DNA from: Inonotus obliquus
Taxonomy: Eukaryota > Basidiomycota > Agaricomycetes > Hymenochaetales > Hymenochaetaceae
Assembly: GCA_032164295.1 (NCBI GenBank)
Contig: JAJHTX010000002.1
Coordinates: forward strand, 2,604,001-2,668,000
Reading direction: 5' to 3'
Length of the DNA stretch: 64,000 nt
The notes under the pieces are model-generated. The model was given only the letters and a program-made list of their open reading frames with translations, did not search any database and was not told the origin of the DNA. This document shows, piece after piece, positions 36,234 to 48,068 of the stretch. Both the position numbers and the translations under genes were made by a program. Positions within the stretch are counted from its first letter, which is position 1, and every line of letters starts with the position of its first letter.

Positions 36234-39223
36234 TTATGGCAGTCGAAGTCCATTCTTCTCAGCTTCCATCCAGGAGTCGCGTAGCTCGGTTGTGACATTC
36301 TGAAGCACAAGTGCGATTTTCGAGACATCCCCTCCACAACCTTCGAGGTAATATTTGATCTTTGGTTCTGTGCCAGACGTCCTATCCAAATTCATGTCAG
36401 TACCAACCTCATTTCGTTAATAGGACTATTCTACAAGTACCTTATCGTCAGTGCAATCTTCACATCGTCAACTTCCGATTCTGCTCGGCACTGAATCATA
36501 TGTCCCGACGATAGCGAATGGGCTGACGGATATGTCGAAGGATTATTGCTGTCATAACCGATTGTCAAGTCCTTAATGTGCATCACTTTCAGATTCGCAA
36601 GCGTAGATGGATAGTTCGGTTCTCCTGTCGGTTTGTTCTTTACAGACACGCTTGTTACTTAGATTATGTTCATGTATTCTTTGGCTGGAAGGGCTTACCG
36701 CGTCGAAGGTACGTAACCTGGAGAAAATTCGGTCGATAGTGGGTGGGTCATTACATATGAAGTAGCTGTTCGCTGTCTATAAGTAGACATACTTCAGTAT
36801 GGAGAGGGCTGAAGAGAACGGGCGTCTCACCTCGAAATGACCATACCTACAATTAGTATTTCTAGTTCAGGAGATCTCTAGAGCATGGAGAACAATGCAA
36901 CGCGTACTTATTATACAACTCCTTCAGATACTTGGATACACTAGACCCTTCAGAAGCAAGTTTGACTGCAAGCTCGGCAAAGAAAGCCTATTATTGAGTC
37001 AGCTTGGACTTTCGCCGTGCTAGTATCACAAGGAGGCACCTACAGTAGCTGAAATGCCGTCCTTATCACGTATATACGGCCCGATCATATAACCAATAGC
37101 CTCTTCATATCCGAATGGCACGTTATACCCTTTTCTTTCGAGTTCCTGAGCTTTGTTCCCGATGAACTTGAAGCCTGTGAGTGGGCATAGCTACACATCA
37201 GGACAATGACGAGAAGTTGAAGGATAAACCAGTGAGTACCTGTCAGTGTTTCAGCGAACGTGAAACCTTCCTTCTGAGCCATGGCTTCGATCATCTTCGA
37301 GCTCACGGTCGAAGCTACCATGGCAAGCTTATCTATATTGACGCAGGTTACGACCATAAAAAGCAGGAAGAGGGAGGTTATACGTACTCAAAGGCCGTCC
37401 TGACGAGCGGTATATCTCCAAACACCTCGCAGCGAAGATAGCTCCGAGCTGATCTCCCGTAAAATTTATCCACTTTCCATCGGCCCTGCCGCTAGATAAG
37501 CAATCGGCATGGATTTGAGGAGACGAGTGTACCAACCCCTTCTCAGCCGCTGAAAAACGATCAGCGTCAGGATCTTGAGCCAACACATACGAAGCTCCGA
37601 TCTCGCCTGCTGTCTTCAAGGCCAAATCCTGCGACAACAGTAAGAATCCGAAGGCAAGGATTAGATCCTGTAGGAATTACTGACAAGAGCACCTTGAACA
37701 TTATATCGTTAGCTGACTATCACGGATGAGTATTGCTGGCTGAAGCAAACCTTTTTCTTCGGGATTAGGGAAAGCCACCGTGGGAAATTCGGGATCCGGT
37801 TCTTGCTGGGCCTTTACAGGGTGAAAACTAGGTAAACCGAAGACCTCAAAAGCCCGCATCGCGTATTTATGGCCGACTCCGTGCTAATATCCGGACACCT
37901 TCAAGTTCAATCTTTAAACTATGAATGTACAACTCGTACCATTGATGTGTTGACGAATTTTAGCTTTGTCTCGGAACACATTGCACTATCGCTGATCATC
38001 AGCAGTCATTAATGCCTTTATTATAGAGCGCATCTCACCGTGAAGTGCTCAATGTTGCGAGGGCACTGAAGTACGCTTCAATTATGCTGCTAGACGCATC
38101 CTCGCAAAGACTTGAAGTATCGATCACACTTGTGTCCCAAGACTGAGGCTCGAGGTTCTCCTCGATGGCCTTTGCGATGCCGGAATCATGAGGGTTTATG
38201 ATCTAGCAGCGACTCACTCAGTTCAATAGAAAAAACTGAGGCGGTGGTCGTACCTGCACGGCATTCTCCCAGTAAACCTGTACAGACAGAGTGGCGTAAA
38301 GCACACTTCAACGACTTGCAAACAATCTGACAAACCTTGTAGCCATTGTCCACCTACTCCGACAATTAGAAATGAATACAAAGCAGAACTTAGGAATCAC
38401 CTTTGGATTATGACTAGCTACACAGATATCAACCTTTTGCATTGAGCAGTTCGAGGGAACGCTACGTACCAGTGATCATGACGCCACATGCCGCGTGAAG
38501 CTTTGAAACAGAAAATGGAACACTTCCGTCCGATTCAATATCGTATACAGCCAAAGTAAGCATTAGGAGACGAACAGAGGCGTGTGTACAAGTCTACGAA
38601 AGAGATAGACCTTGAAGCCCTTGTTAAGAAAGACCATTGCAACAAGTCTCGCCCACTCTGAGGAGTGATGCCGATGATCATGGCCGACGACGATGCCTCT
38701 GCTTGAAGCGTCTGGAACTTCTTGGAGGACGTATTGACATAGACCCTAGTGAAAAAACAGTACGTTCAACGGACGCGCATCAGATTCCGAAAAGGACTAA
38801 CTTGAGATGCCTGGATGACGGTAAGGTCGTTCATACGTGCCCATCCGGCCTCCATCCGGCCTCGTAAACCTGGAGTGCTACATTAATCATTCTATATGAA
38901 TAAAATAATAGGACTGCAAACCTGCTGTTCCGAATTCAATACGCTTGCTGCAGTAGCCATGGAGCACGAAATCGAGGGAAAACGTGATAAGTCTTTTCTC
39001 AAGAAAGAACAACTACTAAAGTAGTACCTCATACGACGTTTCAATTCGTCCAAATCGCCTCTTGATACGAGGTTCTTGACCTCATTAATAGTACGTTCAT
39101 TCTGATGTGGTGTAGTGTGAAAGGGAAGTTCTATCCACATGCAGTCTCTAGGGATGATATGGTGACGCGTACTTTATCCAGGCGGAGCCATTCCTGAACC
39201 AATAATTCGAGTTTACCATCCAT
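36234..39223 (-). CDS. PGM3: Phosphoglucomutase/phosphopentomutase, Pgm3 (human PGM2) type
   Basis: Interconverts 1- and 5- (or 6-) phosphates of ribose/deoxyribose or glucose, feeding nucleoside sugars back to central metabolism. ATG 39223 starts [17 protein letters not shown], a PGM2-type N-terminus. Next come [30 protein letters not shown] and the phosphoserine loop [12 protein letters not shown] (around 38660-38690). The metal-binding loop DPDADRF (around 37560) and the sugar-phosphate loop [12 protein letters not shown] at the C-terminus complete the four conserved regions. Stop TAA at the complement of 36234-36236. At least a dozen short introns. The DHRH-S and TSGTEPK forms favour the Pgm3/PGM2 group over the classical Pgm1/Pgm2 of yeast. 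Divergent from EF-1beta, 184 bp apart. Confidence 0.87.
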
Positions 39224-39407
39224 AGTGATGAAGTCAAGCTGGTGATATTGTCCGTGCGGTGTTCGATTCACCAAGCATTAAGCATTATCCGAGTTTGGAA
39301 GATGTCTTTTACCGACCCTAAAGTAGGTTGAGGACCTTGCAATTTTTTGTGTACTTTACAACCCTCCTTACCTCCCCTGCACCCAAGTCCATCGATTGAC
39401 CTTCAGA

Positions 39408-40401
39408 ATGTCTGCCGATCTTGCAAAGCTCGAATCTCATCTTGTGAGCCGCTCGTACATTGAGGGGTAAGCATCTGCTTCGTCTGTACACCTTTCATGA
39501 TGATTTCCATACCATGGTCCGTGTTTCCAAGAAGCGATTAGACACCGCTGCTCAAACATGCCGATATTTATTTTTTCATGGTCACTGATACCTATTTGTC
39601 CTTTTCAACTGGTCTTCATTGTGGTGTAGAACTAATGATCCGTTTTCTATGCAGGTACACCCCTTCTCAAGCCGATGTGCATGTCTTCAAGGCACTCGGT
39701 TCTGAACCCTCTGCCACGGAGTTCCCCAACTCCGCTCGTTGGTACAAGCACATCGCATCGTACAGCGCAGAACATGCTTCGCTTCCAGGGTCTTCATCTG
39801 AGGGTGAGGCCTTCACTAAAGGCGGTGCAGCTGCGCCATCAAAACCTGCTGAAGACGACGACGATGTCGATCTGTTTGGATCCGACGAGGAAGAAGACGC
39901 GGAGGCAGAACGTATCAAAGCCGAACGAGTCAAGGCTTACGAGGCTAAGAAATCTCAGAAGCCGAAGACGGTTGCGAAAGTTCGTCCCTTAGTACACTTA
40001 CAAAAGATGAACCTGTAGCTAACTTCGCATTCAGTCCGTGGTCACACTTGAGGTTAAGCCGTGGGATGATGAGACCGACTTGCAAAAGTTGGAAGAGGCC
40101 GTGCGTTCAATCGAGAAGCCTGGTCTTGTGTGGGGTTCATCGAAACTGGTTCCGATTGGCTTCGGGATCAAGAAGCTCCAGATCACCATTGTCATTGGTG
40201 AGTTCTGAGAAAGTTGATAGTATAGGGGCAAGTCTCATGGAAGATGCCAGAGGACGAGCTCATATCCTTGGATGATCTCCAGGAACAGATCCAGGAGTTT
40301 GAAGACTACGTGCAGAGCACGGATGTTGCTGCCATGCAGAGTAAGTCAACGTTTGTTTGCATGGAAAAGAAAGACTGAGATGACTATTTACAGAACTGTA
40401 A
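39408..40401 (+). CDS. EFB1: Translation elongation factor 1-beta (EF-1B alpha, GDP/GTP exchange)
   Basis: Recharges eEF1A with GTP during elongation. ATG 39408 begins [20 protein letters not shown], then after an intron [15 protein letters not shown]...[14 protein letters not shown], the GST-C-like N-terminal domain. An acidic hinge, [15 protein letters not shown], is the family phosphorylation region. The catalytic exchange domain reads [46 protein letters not shown] and [14 protein letters not shown]. The last exon supplies only the final codons of MQKL, with TAA at 40399-40401. All family regions are present and the length is normal. A CT-rich tract just before the ATG suits a highly expressed fungal gene. 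Confidence 0.95.
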
Positions 40402-41538
40402 ATGGAGTGTAATGTAGATGTAGTGCGTGCTGTTAGGAAAGAAAATGTACTATGTAGTGCTGCCCGAGAAGAGATAGTTGAGGGCAGAGTGCTGTGTGAT
40501 TATTACCAAATGAGAACGTGTGTCACCTACCTCGACTCGACTTGCCCTATCCTATCGTAAGCGTCGTCCTCATCACACCCGCACTTATTTTCGTACAAGC
40601 CATCAACAAACGCCTTCCACACTCACCACCAATATTCTCCTCGCTGCCTTGCAAATTGCCTGTCATACCGCCATCAATACTCTCCAGTCAGTCGTGGCCC
40701 ACTCGCATTCAGCCAAGCACTACAAGCACTAGCGGAGTTAGTGTGAGCATTAACACCCACTTTCACCTCCCCAGTTCTCTTTCAAGCCACAGTTACCGCC
40801 CAGGTGCTGACCGCAGTCGTGAGCATCCGGTTCAGTCTATCGAGGCCGTCGCCTTGCCGCGTCGCTCTCGGTCGTGCCTAACCTGGTCGTATCAGCACTA
40901 GTACCAAATTCGGAGCACCAGCATCACCTTCCCCTTGTACTCCCCTCTACGTTTCCGTCGCGTCCGTCACCATTGATCCTTTCACGCATTCCGACACCTC
41001 TGCTGCCGTAGAGTCGCAGAGCGACGCGACCCGCTCCATTTCGTCCGTAAACCTTTCCTTGTTCTTATCCACCTTTGACTCCCTACTCATCCTTTCCTTT
41101 CATCTCTCTTGCAACTTCCGAACGTCCACCCTCGTATACGATATTCGAACCTTTGTTTCGCCGAACCTTGTTTAGTCCGAGCATCGTCGGTGTTGCGGAC
41201 GCTTTCGGAAGCAGTACTCCTGTACGGTCGACGTCACAACGTAGGACGCGTACCGAGTTCGAGCCCGAGAACGAACAAATTAGCTATCCGGAAGAGTTTC
41301 CTCCTCCCAGTACCTCTGGTTCATCGTCGAGCTTATACACCTCCGCAGGAGAAGAGCAGCCCGCTCGAAAGAGATTGAGACTTGACGATTACACTTCTAG
41401 TGCGTGCATAGACGTAGCTACTCTTACGCAACCCTCACCGTTTGTCTTCATTCCTTTCGGTCTTTCATTATAGCCCGTCCCTACCTCTACAACCTCACCC
41501 ATCCATCCACTGCAACTCTATCCAAGTCACCCCCGATA
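40402..41538. other. Long 5' region of the Gid7 gene with a coding-like segment
   Basis: About 1.1 kb between the EF-1beta stop and the assigned Gid7 start. Positions about 41176-41399 form a stop-free, protein-like segment that ends ARKRLRLDDY. It joins in frame, through a canonical intron (GTGCGT...TTATAG, 41400-41473), to the Gid7 exon. The segment has no ATG. An upstream ATG at 40510 (15 codons, GTAAGC donor at 40557) could be joined to it in frame by a long intron ending at 41175. The Gid7 protein may therefore be longer than annotated here. Confidence 0.4.
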
Positions 41539-44172
41539 ATGAGACTCGTTGAAAGTGACAATACAGGACACACACCTACCTCATTTGACTCCGACTCCCC
41601 ATTACTTCATATTGCTGGCCGTGACATGCCATCGTCAGACGCTCTCCCTACCGCTCCCACTGGCCAGACAGTACCCAATGGGAACTCACTCAGCATGACG
41701 AATGGTTCTGGATCAACCATACGTGATGTGGCGTCACCGATCGCGAACGGTCGAAAACATTCGAAATCACCAGATTCTTCCCGGAATTCTTCGCACGCAG
41801 TATCCCGAGTAAACCTGCCTGGTACACGCCTCTTCGAGGACTCCTGCATAGACAGGGAAGAGTTCGTGAGACTAGTAATTCAGAGTCTAAGAGACGTCGG
41901 ATACCTGTTAGTTTGCTTCCACTTCTGCAAATTATATGCTTACGGCGTCCCTTTAGAGAATCAGCGACCACTTTAGAGATCGAGTCTGGCTACCAAATGG
42001 AAGCACCAAGGGTTAACCAGTTTCGATCTTGCGTCCTTGCTGGCAGGTGGACCGAAGCGGAGAATAGCCTTCTGAGTCTGGGTGTAAACGATGAAGAAAG
42101 CTTACGCGTAAGCCTCGCCTTTTCCGTACCGGTTGCATCTGAATCACGCCAACACCGGTCTTTAGGTCTCCCGCTTTTTAATAAGTCAGCAGAAGTACCT
42201 TGAGCTACTTGAGACGCAAAGTGTGAATGCCGCACTCCACGTGCTACGTAACGAGCTGGCACCACTAAACGTGGATGTTGATGAGTTGCATTCCTTATCA
42301 AGGTGCGCTATCGGCGGGATCTAATCTACATATTCTGACTCTAACCAATGGTTCTTAGTCTTATAATGTGCTCAAATGCGGAAGATCTACGGCACCGGGC
42401 GAAGTGGGATGGAGCGGGAGGGTCTTCGAGAAGCGTATTATTGTCTAATTTACAACGTACGCACACCGGACCGCGACAGCGTGTTTTTCCTTGCTCACTG
42501 GCACTAGGGTTCATTTCCCCGTCGACGATGATGCCGCAACGGAGGTTCACGGCTCTAATAGAGCAGGCACTCGCTTATCAACGGACTAATTGTTTATATC
42601 ACAACACGCCTTTTAGTCCTGAGTCATTTACCCTCTACACTGACCATCACTGCAGTCGCGAGAACTTCCCTTTACTCACAACAAACATCCTGAAGGAGCA
42701 CGCGGATGAAGTTTGGAATATCAAATGGAGTCATGATGGTCAATATCTTGCGAGTGCAAGTAAAGATAAGAGTGCCTTTATTTGGCTTATTGGCGTGAGT
42801 ACACCCTTTCAAGTCGCTTACCTCTGAAATGGACAACTGACTCCCTTCTTCAGAAGGAGATCGAGCCCAATGTGCGGGAATGTGCACTGGATAGGAAACT
42901 ACGAGATCATAACGACCCAGTTGGGTGCTTGGCTTGGTCCCCCGATGACCGGTTACTTTTGACGAGTACCGATAGTACTATCAAGATATGGAACGTCAAG
43001 GTAAGCCTTTTCCCTCTGAGTACTCTGCCGGTGCTAATTTCATTCTCAGTCCGGAATGTTTATTAAAGAACTCAACTCTCATGAAGAGACGGTGTCTGCG
43101 TTGGAATGGCTTCCCGACGGGTCAGGTTTTCTTTCAGCAGGGCTGGATCGCAAGATCATCCTATGGGTAAGTCATTTGACGCTTTCCTGAGATTCGCCAA
43201 ATTTACGTATACCATTTTAGGATGCAGAAGGCTCTCATGATGATCTATGGATAAAGACTAGTGTACGAGTGACGGATCTCGCAATCGCACCTGATCTGTC
43301 CCGACTGGTTGTCGTCGGACTTGAGTACCTCCCTGTATCAAACCCAAAGTCCTCGACTCCTCAGCAAGACGGGCAAGGACTAAGTGGTGCGGGTATAACG
43401 CCTCCGCAATTCCCCGTAGCGAATACGAAAGAGAACCGCGTTATTATCTATGATTATGCGAGTCGAATGCAAGAAGCGTACGTATGTTTGAATAAGGTTG
43501 GCGCTCTGTTTAACGTAAAATGTCTATATCGTCATCCAGATCCATTCGTTTGGAAGGCGAACTCACGAGCGTGAAAATTTCTCAAGACTCGCGATTTGCT
43601 CTGATAAATCATGCTCCAGATGTGAGAAGGCCGTTCCCATCTACTCCTTGCTGTCAAGCTGATCGTTCGTGCTTTTTTATGTATGGTTCTTAGGAGGTGC
43701 AACTATGGGACCTTGATTCGGCAAGAATGGTGCGCAAATTCACGGGACAACGACAGGGGCAACATGTTATCCGAAGCTGTTTCGGTGGTGTGGATGGGAA
43801 TTTCATCGTTAGCGGTAGCGAAGGTACGGTCTTATCAACTAAATAGTGGCATTAATGGCTGAGGATTTTGCAGATGGAAATGTCTATGTATGGCACAGAG
43901 ACACAGGAGTGCTTCTCGAAGTACTCGCAGGACATGGATCCGGGAGTGTGAACGCAGTTTCATGGAATCCAACAGATGAACGTATGTTTGCGTCGTGTTC
44001 AGACGACGGAACCATTAGGATATGGGAGAGTCCGCATACATCTTTGTTGAACACGGACATTCACATACCGCAGGCGGCACAAGAGACAGAACGGGACAAC
44101 AGGAAGGGGAAGGGCCGAGAAGCATCAGGACTCTCTGGGCCTTCGAGTCATTTTTCGGGTGTTTCGGTCTGA
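41539..44172 (+). CDS. GID7: WDR26/Gid7-type WD40 subunit of the GID (CTLH) ubiquitin ligase
   Basis: Gid7/WDR26 scaffolds the GID/CTLH E3 ligase that degrades gluconeogenic enzymes after glucose return. ATG 41539 (MRLVESDNT) is the first ATG in the main frame. A Ser-rich N-terminal region leads to LisH ([32 protein letters not shown]) and CTLH ([43 protein letters not shown]). [32 protein letters not shown] and [12 protein letters not shown] are diagnostic for WDR26. WD repeats follow: [65 protein letters not shown] and a final [33 protein letters not shown] at 44170-44172. About nine introns. Confidence 0.92.
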
Positions 44173-45606
44173 AGGTGGCTTGAGGAGCTTCGCTAGAACC
44201 CTTATCATTCTCACGTTGTCTTGTGGATTATCCCAATGCATTTCATTTCTAACGTTTCTCATACTGCATCCACGATGGGCCTTTGCATTCCCCTGCATTA
44301 TTAGCACGACAATCATTAGTTTGCATGTTCACGTCGCACCTTCCTCTCATTTTTTCCGGTTTTCTGATGTTCACTCAATGACTCTTGTAATAACATCGCT
44401 ATTGATTATCAACTTGTCCTTAGACCAGTCTTTAATGTTCTACAACGTGCAATAGCTTTCCACTGGGCTTTTTTTTATTGATGTATTCATTGCAAGCCGC
44501 GACGCGTTCCGGTGCACGCACGTGATTTTCACGTGGACGCGTTTTTCAATTTACTCACGGAATCAAATCGTACATGAATGACCAAAAATACGGCCTCAAT
44601 TTACCAAAGTGAGCATGCAACCAAGTCTGCGAAAAAGGAAAGAACAGTCACAAGCTTCTTTGTTCAGACTCTGGGATAACTACTGAAACATAATCCGATG
44701 CTTTGGTACACATTGACAAGGGTCTCTTATTTTGTGTACTTTCCACATGAATGCATGCGTGGAGTTCACAGTAAGAAGAGAAGAAATTTACTGAATTTCC
44801 ACTCAAGACAGAGAATACCGCATCCTCGGTATAATCGATCTGAATGGACATTATCCCTGTGTATCGCCTCGGCCAATCGTTAGTCCCCAAGCCCTGTGAA
44901 TAAGTATGGCGCGACTGTCTAGCTTAAAGTCCTGCAATCCTTATCCGGCGGTTCCAAAGAGCTGGCTTAGCGTCCAGATAGCCCGCATCATCCTTTATGC
45001 TACAATTGACATCCTAAAGCGGCAGTACCACACTTAAAAGACCCTTCTCTGTAATCATGGCACGAGCAAGCCGGGCAACACTGTCTTACATATTTCGACG
45101 ATGGAAATACCAGAGTTGATGGCTATTTACTAAGCCGATTATTCTTTTCAATCTTGCTTCCGTTCCCACCCCGAATAGCGGGTGAGATTGATCTGCCGCC
45201 GGAATGTTCACATATAGTATTCGTCGGGGCTCCCAAGCAGATACTCTAGCTGAACAGGCACACCCACGGTTGCGGTTGAACCTCGCGAGTACGGTGCAAT
45301 ACTCACTCCACAAATCCTGCATTACATTACCACAGATAAGAAATACAAAGCAGAGTACAATACAGTCAGAAATGTGCATGAAGAACCGAGAGTGCGTACA
45401 TGCGAGGTGCTACTGTCAGAAGATGAGTGTGGACAACGGTACCTACTCCCTCTGTAGATGGGAAGCATTCCGTTGCTCTGGTAAAAGCATCGCAGTCTTC
45501 GTGTTCTACGATACAAGCACCGGTAATGGCTTGCGCGGAGCACTATCTTCTTGCACGGATACAATCATCGCGGACCCCAGCCGTCCTTCCCATGATTTAG
45601 TTCAGG
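44173..45606. other. 1.4-kb convergent spacer between Gid7 and elongin A
   Basis: Unusually long for a tail-to-tail spacer in this window, where the others are about 30-380 bp. It holds two CACGTG boxes at 44519-44524 and 44530-44535 and a 146-codon plus-strand frame starting at 45204. No tRNA, repeat or transposon signature was recognised. An unannotated gene or non-coding RNA is possible. Confidence 0.35.
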
Positions 45607-45644
45607 TCACCTCGACGCAGAATCTAACTTCCGCGGAGACTTAG
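45204..45644 (+). CDS. Hypothetical 146-codon open frame, uncertain
   Basis: ATG 45204 to stop 45644, one uninterrupted frame. It is rich in Ser, Thr and Cys in its middle (NRECVHARCYCQKM, SLCRWEAFRCSGK), has no signal peptide or recognised domain, and overlaps the 3' end of elongin A on the opposite strand by 38 bp. It is the longest frame in an otherwise empty 1.4 kb and lies about 670 bp downstream of a CACGTG pair. It could equally be chance, since frames of this size occur as shadows elsewhere in the window. No function is proposed. Confidence 0.2.
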   Translation: MFTYSIRRGSQADTLAEQAHPRLRLNLASTVQYSLHKSCITLPQIRNTKQSTIQSEMCMKNRECVHARCYCQKMSVDNGTYSLCRWEAFRCSGKSIAVFVFYDTSTGNGLRGALSSCTDTIIADPSRPSHDLVQVTSTQNLTSAET

Positions 45645-46707
45645 AAGAAAGTGAAGGAGTCAATGAGCAAGCAGTATGGGTGGGTTGAATAGTACCCGTG
45701 CTTCTTAAAACAGGGCGACTGTCTTTCTGTGAAAGTTTGGCACCGGGTACGTCAACTTTAGGTCGGAAACCATTGGAGTTCCCAGGAGCCGGCGGAGGTA
45801 GAACACGGCCAAAATAGCTTTTTTGAATCTTTGTCGCATCTCTCCGTGTCTTCTCAATGAGCGTCTTGGGGGGTCCCGAGTCTGTCGACAATAACGAACA
45901 TACAAGTCGAACGTGAGATTTACCGAGCACGGAACGGCGAGGTTGATACGCACTGTTCGCTCTAGACCTCTTTGGCGGTGGTAGCCGATCCGTGAGCTTG
46001 GCTTGGCGCTTGCGCTTCATCTCCTCGGCTTCAATTCTCTGATTCCTAACTCTGTTGGCGGCCTCTTGAAAACGCTTAGCTTCACTTTCACTCTTTAACT
46101 TTAGATCTGTTAGCAAAGACGGGCATGAGTGAAATATATTGAATCTACATACGAAAAATTCATCACGCCATGAATCAGGTTGTGCTGTACCAGAGCGCCG
46201 TATCTGTTCAACATGACCTGGAAACTTTCGATTGCAAATATCCTTCCAGAGTTCTGTAAATACAGAATCAGTGACTCATAGGGGACTCGACCATGTGGGA
46301 CAGGTGTACCTGAAGTGCACTCCTCAAGGTGCTGTTCACAAGGTACATGAGAACCTCCTCTTGCTCCAAGCTACGGGCGACTCACCGGGGTTTCTCGTTC
46401 AAGCCTCAAAAGGGTATCAGCATTACAGCCTTGTAGAATAGGCCTGATTAGCCGGTGGGGTATGTCGGGTCCAAAGCCGGTGATAGCTGGGAAGATGGAC
46501 GTTAGCCAACAGAACAGTCGGACCGCGATCGACTCACAGTCTACATTCACGGAGAGCACTGAATAAACAAAGACCCGCCACGTCAAGGTCAAAGCCAAAA
46601 TCAAGGGCTGATTGCGTCTCACCGCGCTGACAGGCGTGTACCAGGCTTGGTACAACCCTAGGGCTCCTGAAGTCATCTACCGGAGTACCAACGCCTATGG
46701 CAATCAT
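45607..46707 (-). CDS. ELA1: Elongin A (RNA polymerase II elongation / ubiquitin-ligase adaptor)
   Basis: Elongin A binds elongin C, suppresses Pol II pausing and, in yeast, targets stalled Rpb1 for degradation. ATG 46707 (MIAIGVGTPVDDF) leads to LVHACQR and, across an intron, AITGFGPDIPHRLIRPILQGC, the family N-terminal motif. The BC-box/F-box-like region is spliced from short exons: DTLLRLERETP, HLEECTS and ELWKDICNRKFPGHVEQIRR. SWRDEFF and a charged helix (SEAKRFQEAANRVRNQRIEAEEMKRKRQ) precede the conserved KLTDRLPPPKRSR. The C-terminal exon, 45607-46116, is Ser/Pro/Lys-rich. About 300 aa, like other fungal elongin A proteins and much shorter than the mammalian form. The promoter faces a 1.36-kb spacer. 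Confidence 0.87.
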
Positions 46708-48068
46708 GGCTCTGTAAAAGCATGCGTCTCTGAGTCTGCGTATGCTGCCTGGCGATCATGGGAGGTCAGCATCAAACACAAGGCAAGGAGGGCTGTAGGC
46801 GACGAATTGGGATATAAAGTCTCACAGACATGTGAGTAAGCTTATTTTATTACGTAACTCGGGAACCAAAAATGTAGATCAGTCAGAATCAAAATCTCAA
46901 CCTTGACTCTCTCCCATCCTGGACAGTCCCTAGACTGCTAACTCCGTGTTAATCTAGCCATACACCAGTAACGCGATAGATCACCTCATTTATCATTTGA
47001 AGCTTTTTGAAGAAACGCCGCAAGAAGAAAAACTTCCGGAAGAATTCGTGATCAGTCTTCTTCGTATTTGCGGCCTAGAAACGCTTCTGTGCCGAGGTTT
47101 TATGTCCTTTCACTGATTCTCTCCTTTGCCGGACATCTTTCGTGCGTTCAATTCATTGTGATAATGAAAGTGCCGTTCTTCGGCTGCAGAACAAAGTGAT
47201 GAGCTTTTGTTTTGGGGTCTTGTTATCCGTGACTCTGCTGGGAGTTGAGCCCAGCTTCGCCGCTTCCCCATGAATATCCGCCCTTGTTTAATGAAAATCC
47301 CCCTCGCGCTTGTCGAGTGAGCAAGTGGGAATGTCGTCGCCGAAAGTGTGGATGTATGAAGTTCCTTGAGAGTAAAGATTCCGCTCAAAGTTCCACGAAA
47401 CCTCAGGACGTACACAACTACCGGAGACGGAGCCGGAAGGAGTTCGGTTCAAGGTGGTCAAGAAGCTGAGGGTATTATGGTAGTTATGTTACATTGGATT
47501 GGGCTCGATTGGAAGGAGGGAATGCCATCCCACCGATCAAGCTGCGCCGTGGATATTACCGTTGACTAATAAGTGTGCGCATGTGCTTGGGAAGGTAGAG
47601 ACTTCCAAGCACTTAACGATCAAGATCTATCAAAGCATTCAGGCATCTTTGCGTTCACGCGCACGTAAGCCTTCTATACCTTCGGGCCACCTTACACTCG
47701 GATGAAGGTAAAATGCGACCTCACCGTGTAAGAAACAATATTTTGGTGCGAGAAAAAGAGTCTACCACCGTGGAAACAATCACCGCCCCTTGGGCGTGGT
47801 CGATGCTCAATGTTGCATACATTCGGTGCAACTTTGATACCTTACAGGGAATATTACAAGTCTTTCAATTCCCAAGATAATCTTTCTACATTTTCAGTTA
47901 TCTGGTGTATATATAGGTCAGGGTCCATATACCTTACCTGTCGTAGAATAAAGGTAATTTCGTAGGTAGGTAGCGCAGATGCGGGCTGTTTCTCGAGAAC
48001 TATAAATTACGTGCCACCGACTTCGCATAGTGTGTATCAGAATCCTTCCCCTACTCCTTGTGGGCGCC
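46708..48068. other. 1.36-kb divergent spacer upstream of elongin A and the WOPR gene
   Basis: The longest divergent spacer in the window (others are about 115-370 bp). I see only short, unconvincing open frames in all phases, no tRNA and no repeat. Long upstream regions are known for WOPR regulators such as Wor1, which are heavily regulated, so an extended control region or leader is a reasonable reading. A tRNA-like T-arm near 47230-47260 does not extend into a tRNA. Confidence 0.4.

Noticed and set aside
38842..38867. 11-bp tandem repeat CCATCCGGCCT as a microsatellite
   Set aside because: It encodes the conserved [11 protein letters not shown] segment of the mutase, so the repeat reflects protein sequence.
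47225..47262. T-arm-like stem-loop (CTGGG...CCCAG on the minus strand) suggesting a tRNA
   Set aside because: The loop does not fit TTCRA, and no matching acceptor stem, D arm or anticodon arm lies 70-90 nt away.
47110..47469. Open frames of 74-101 codons on both strands between elongin A and the WOPR gene
   Set aside because: They overlap each other, have no recognisable domain and no supporting splice structure.
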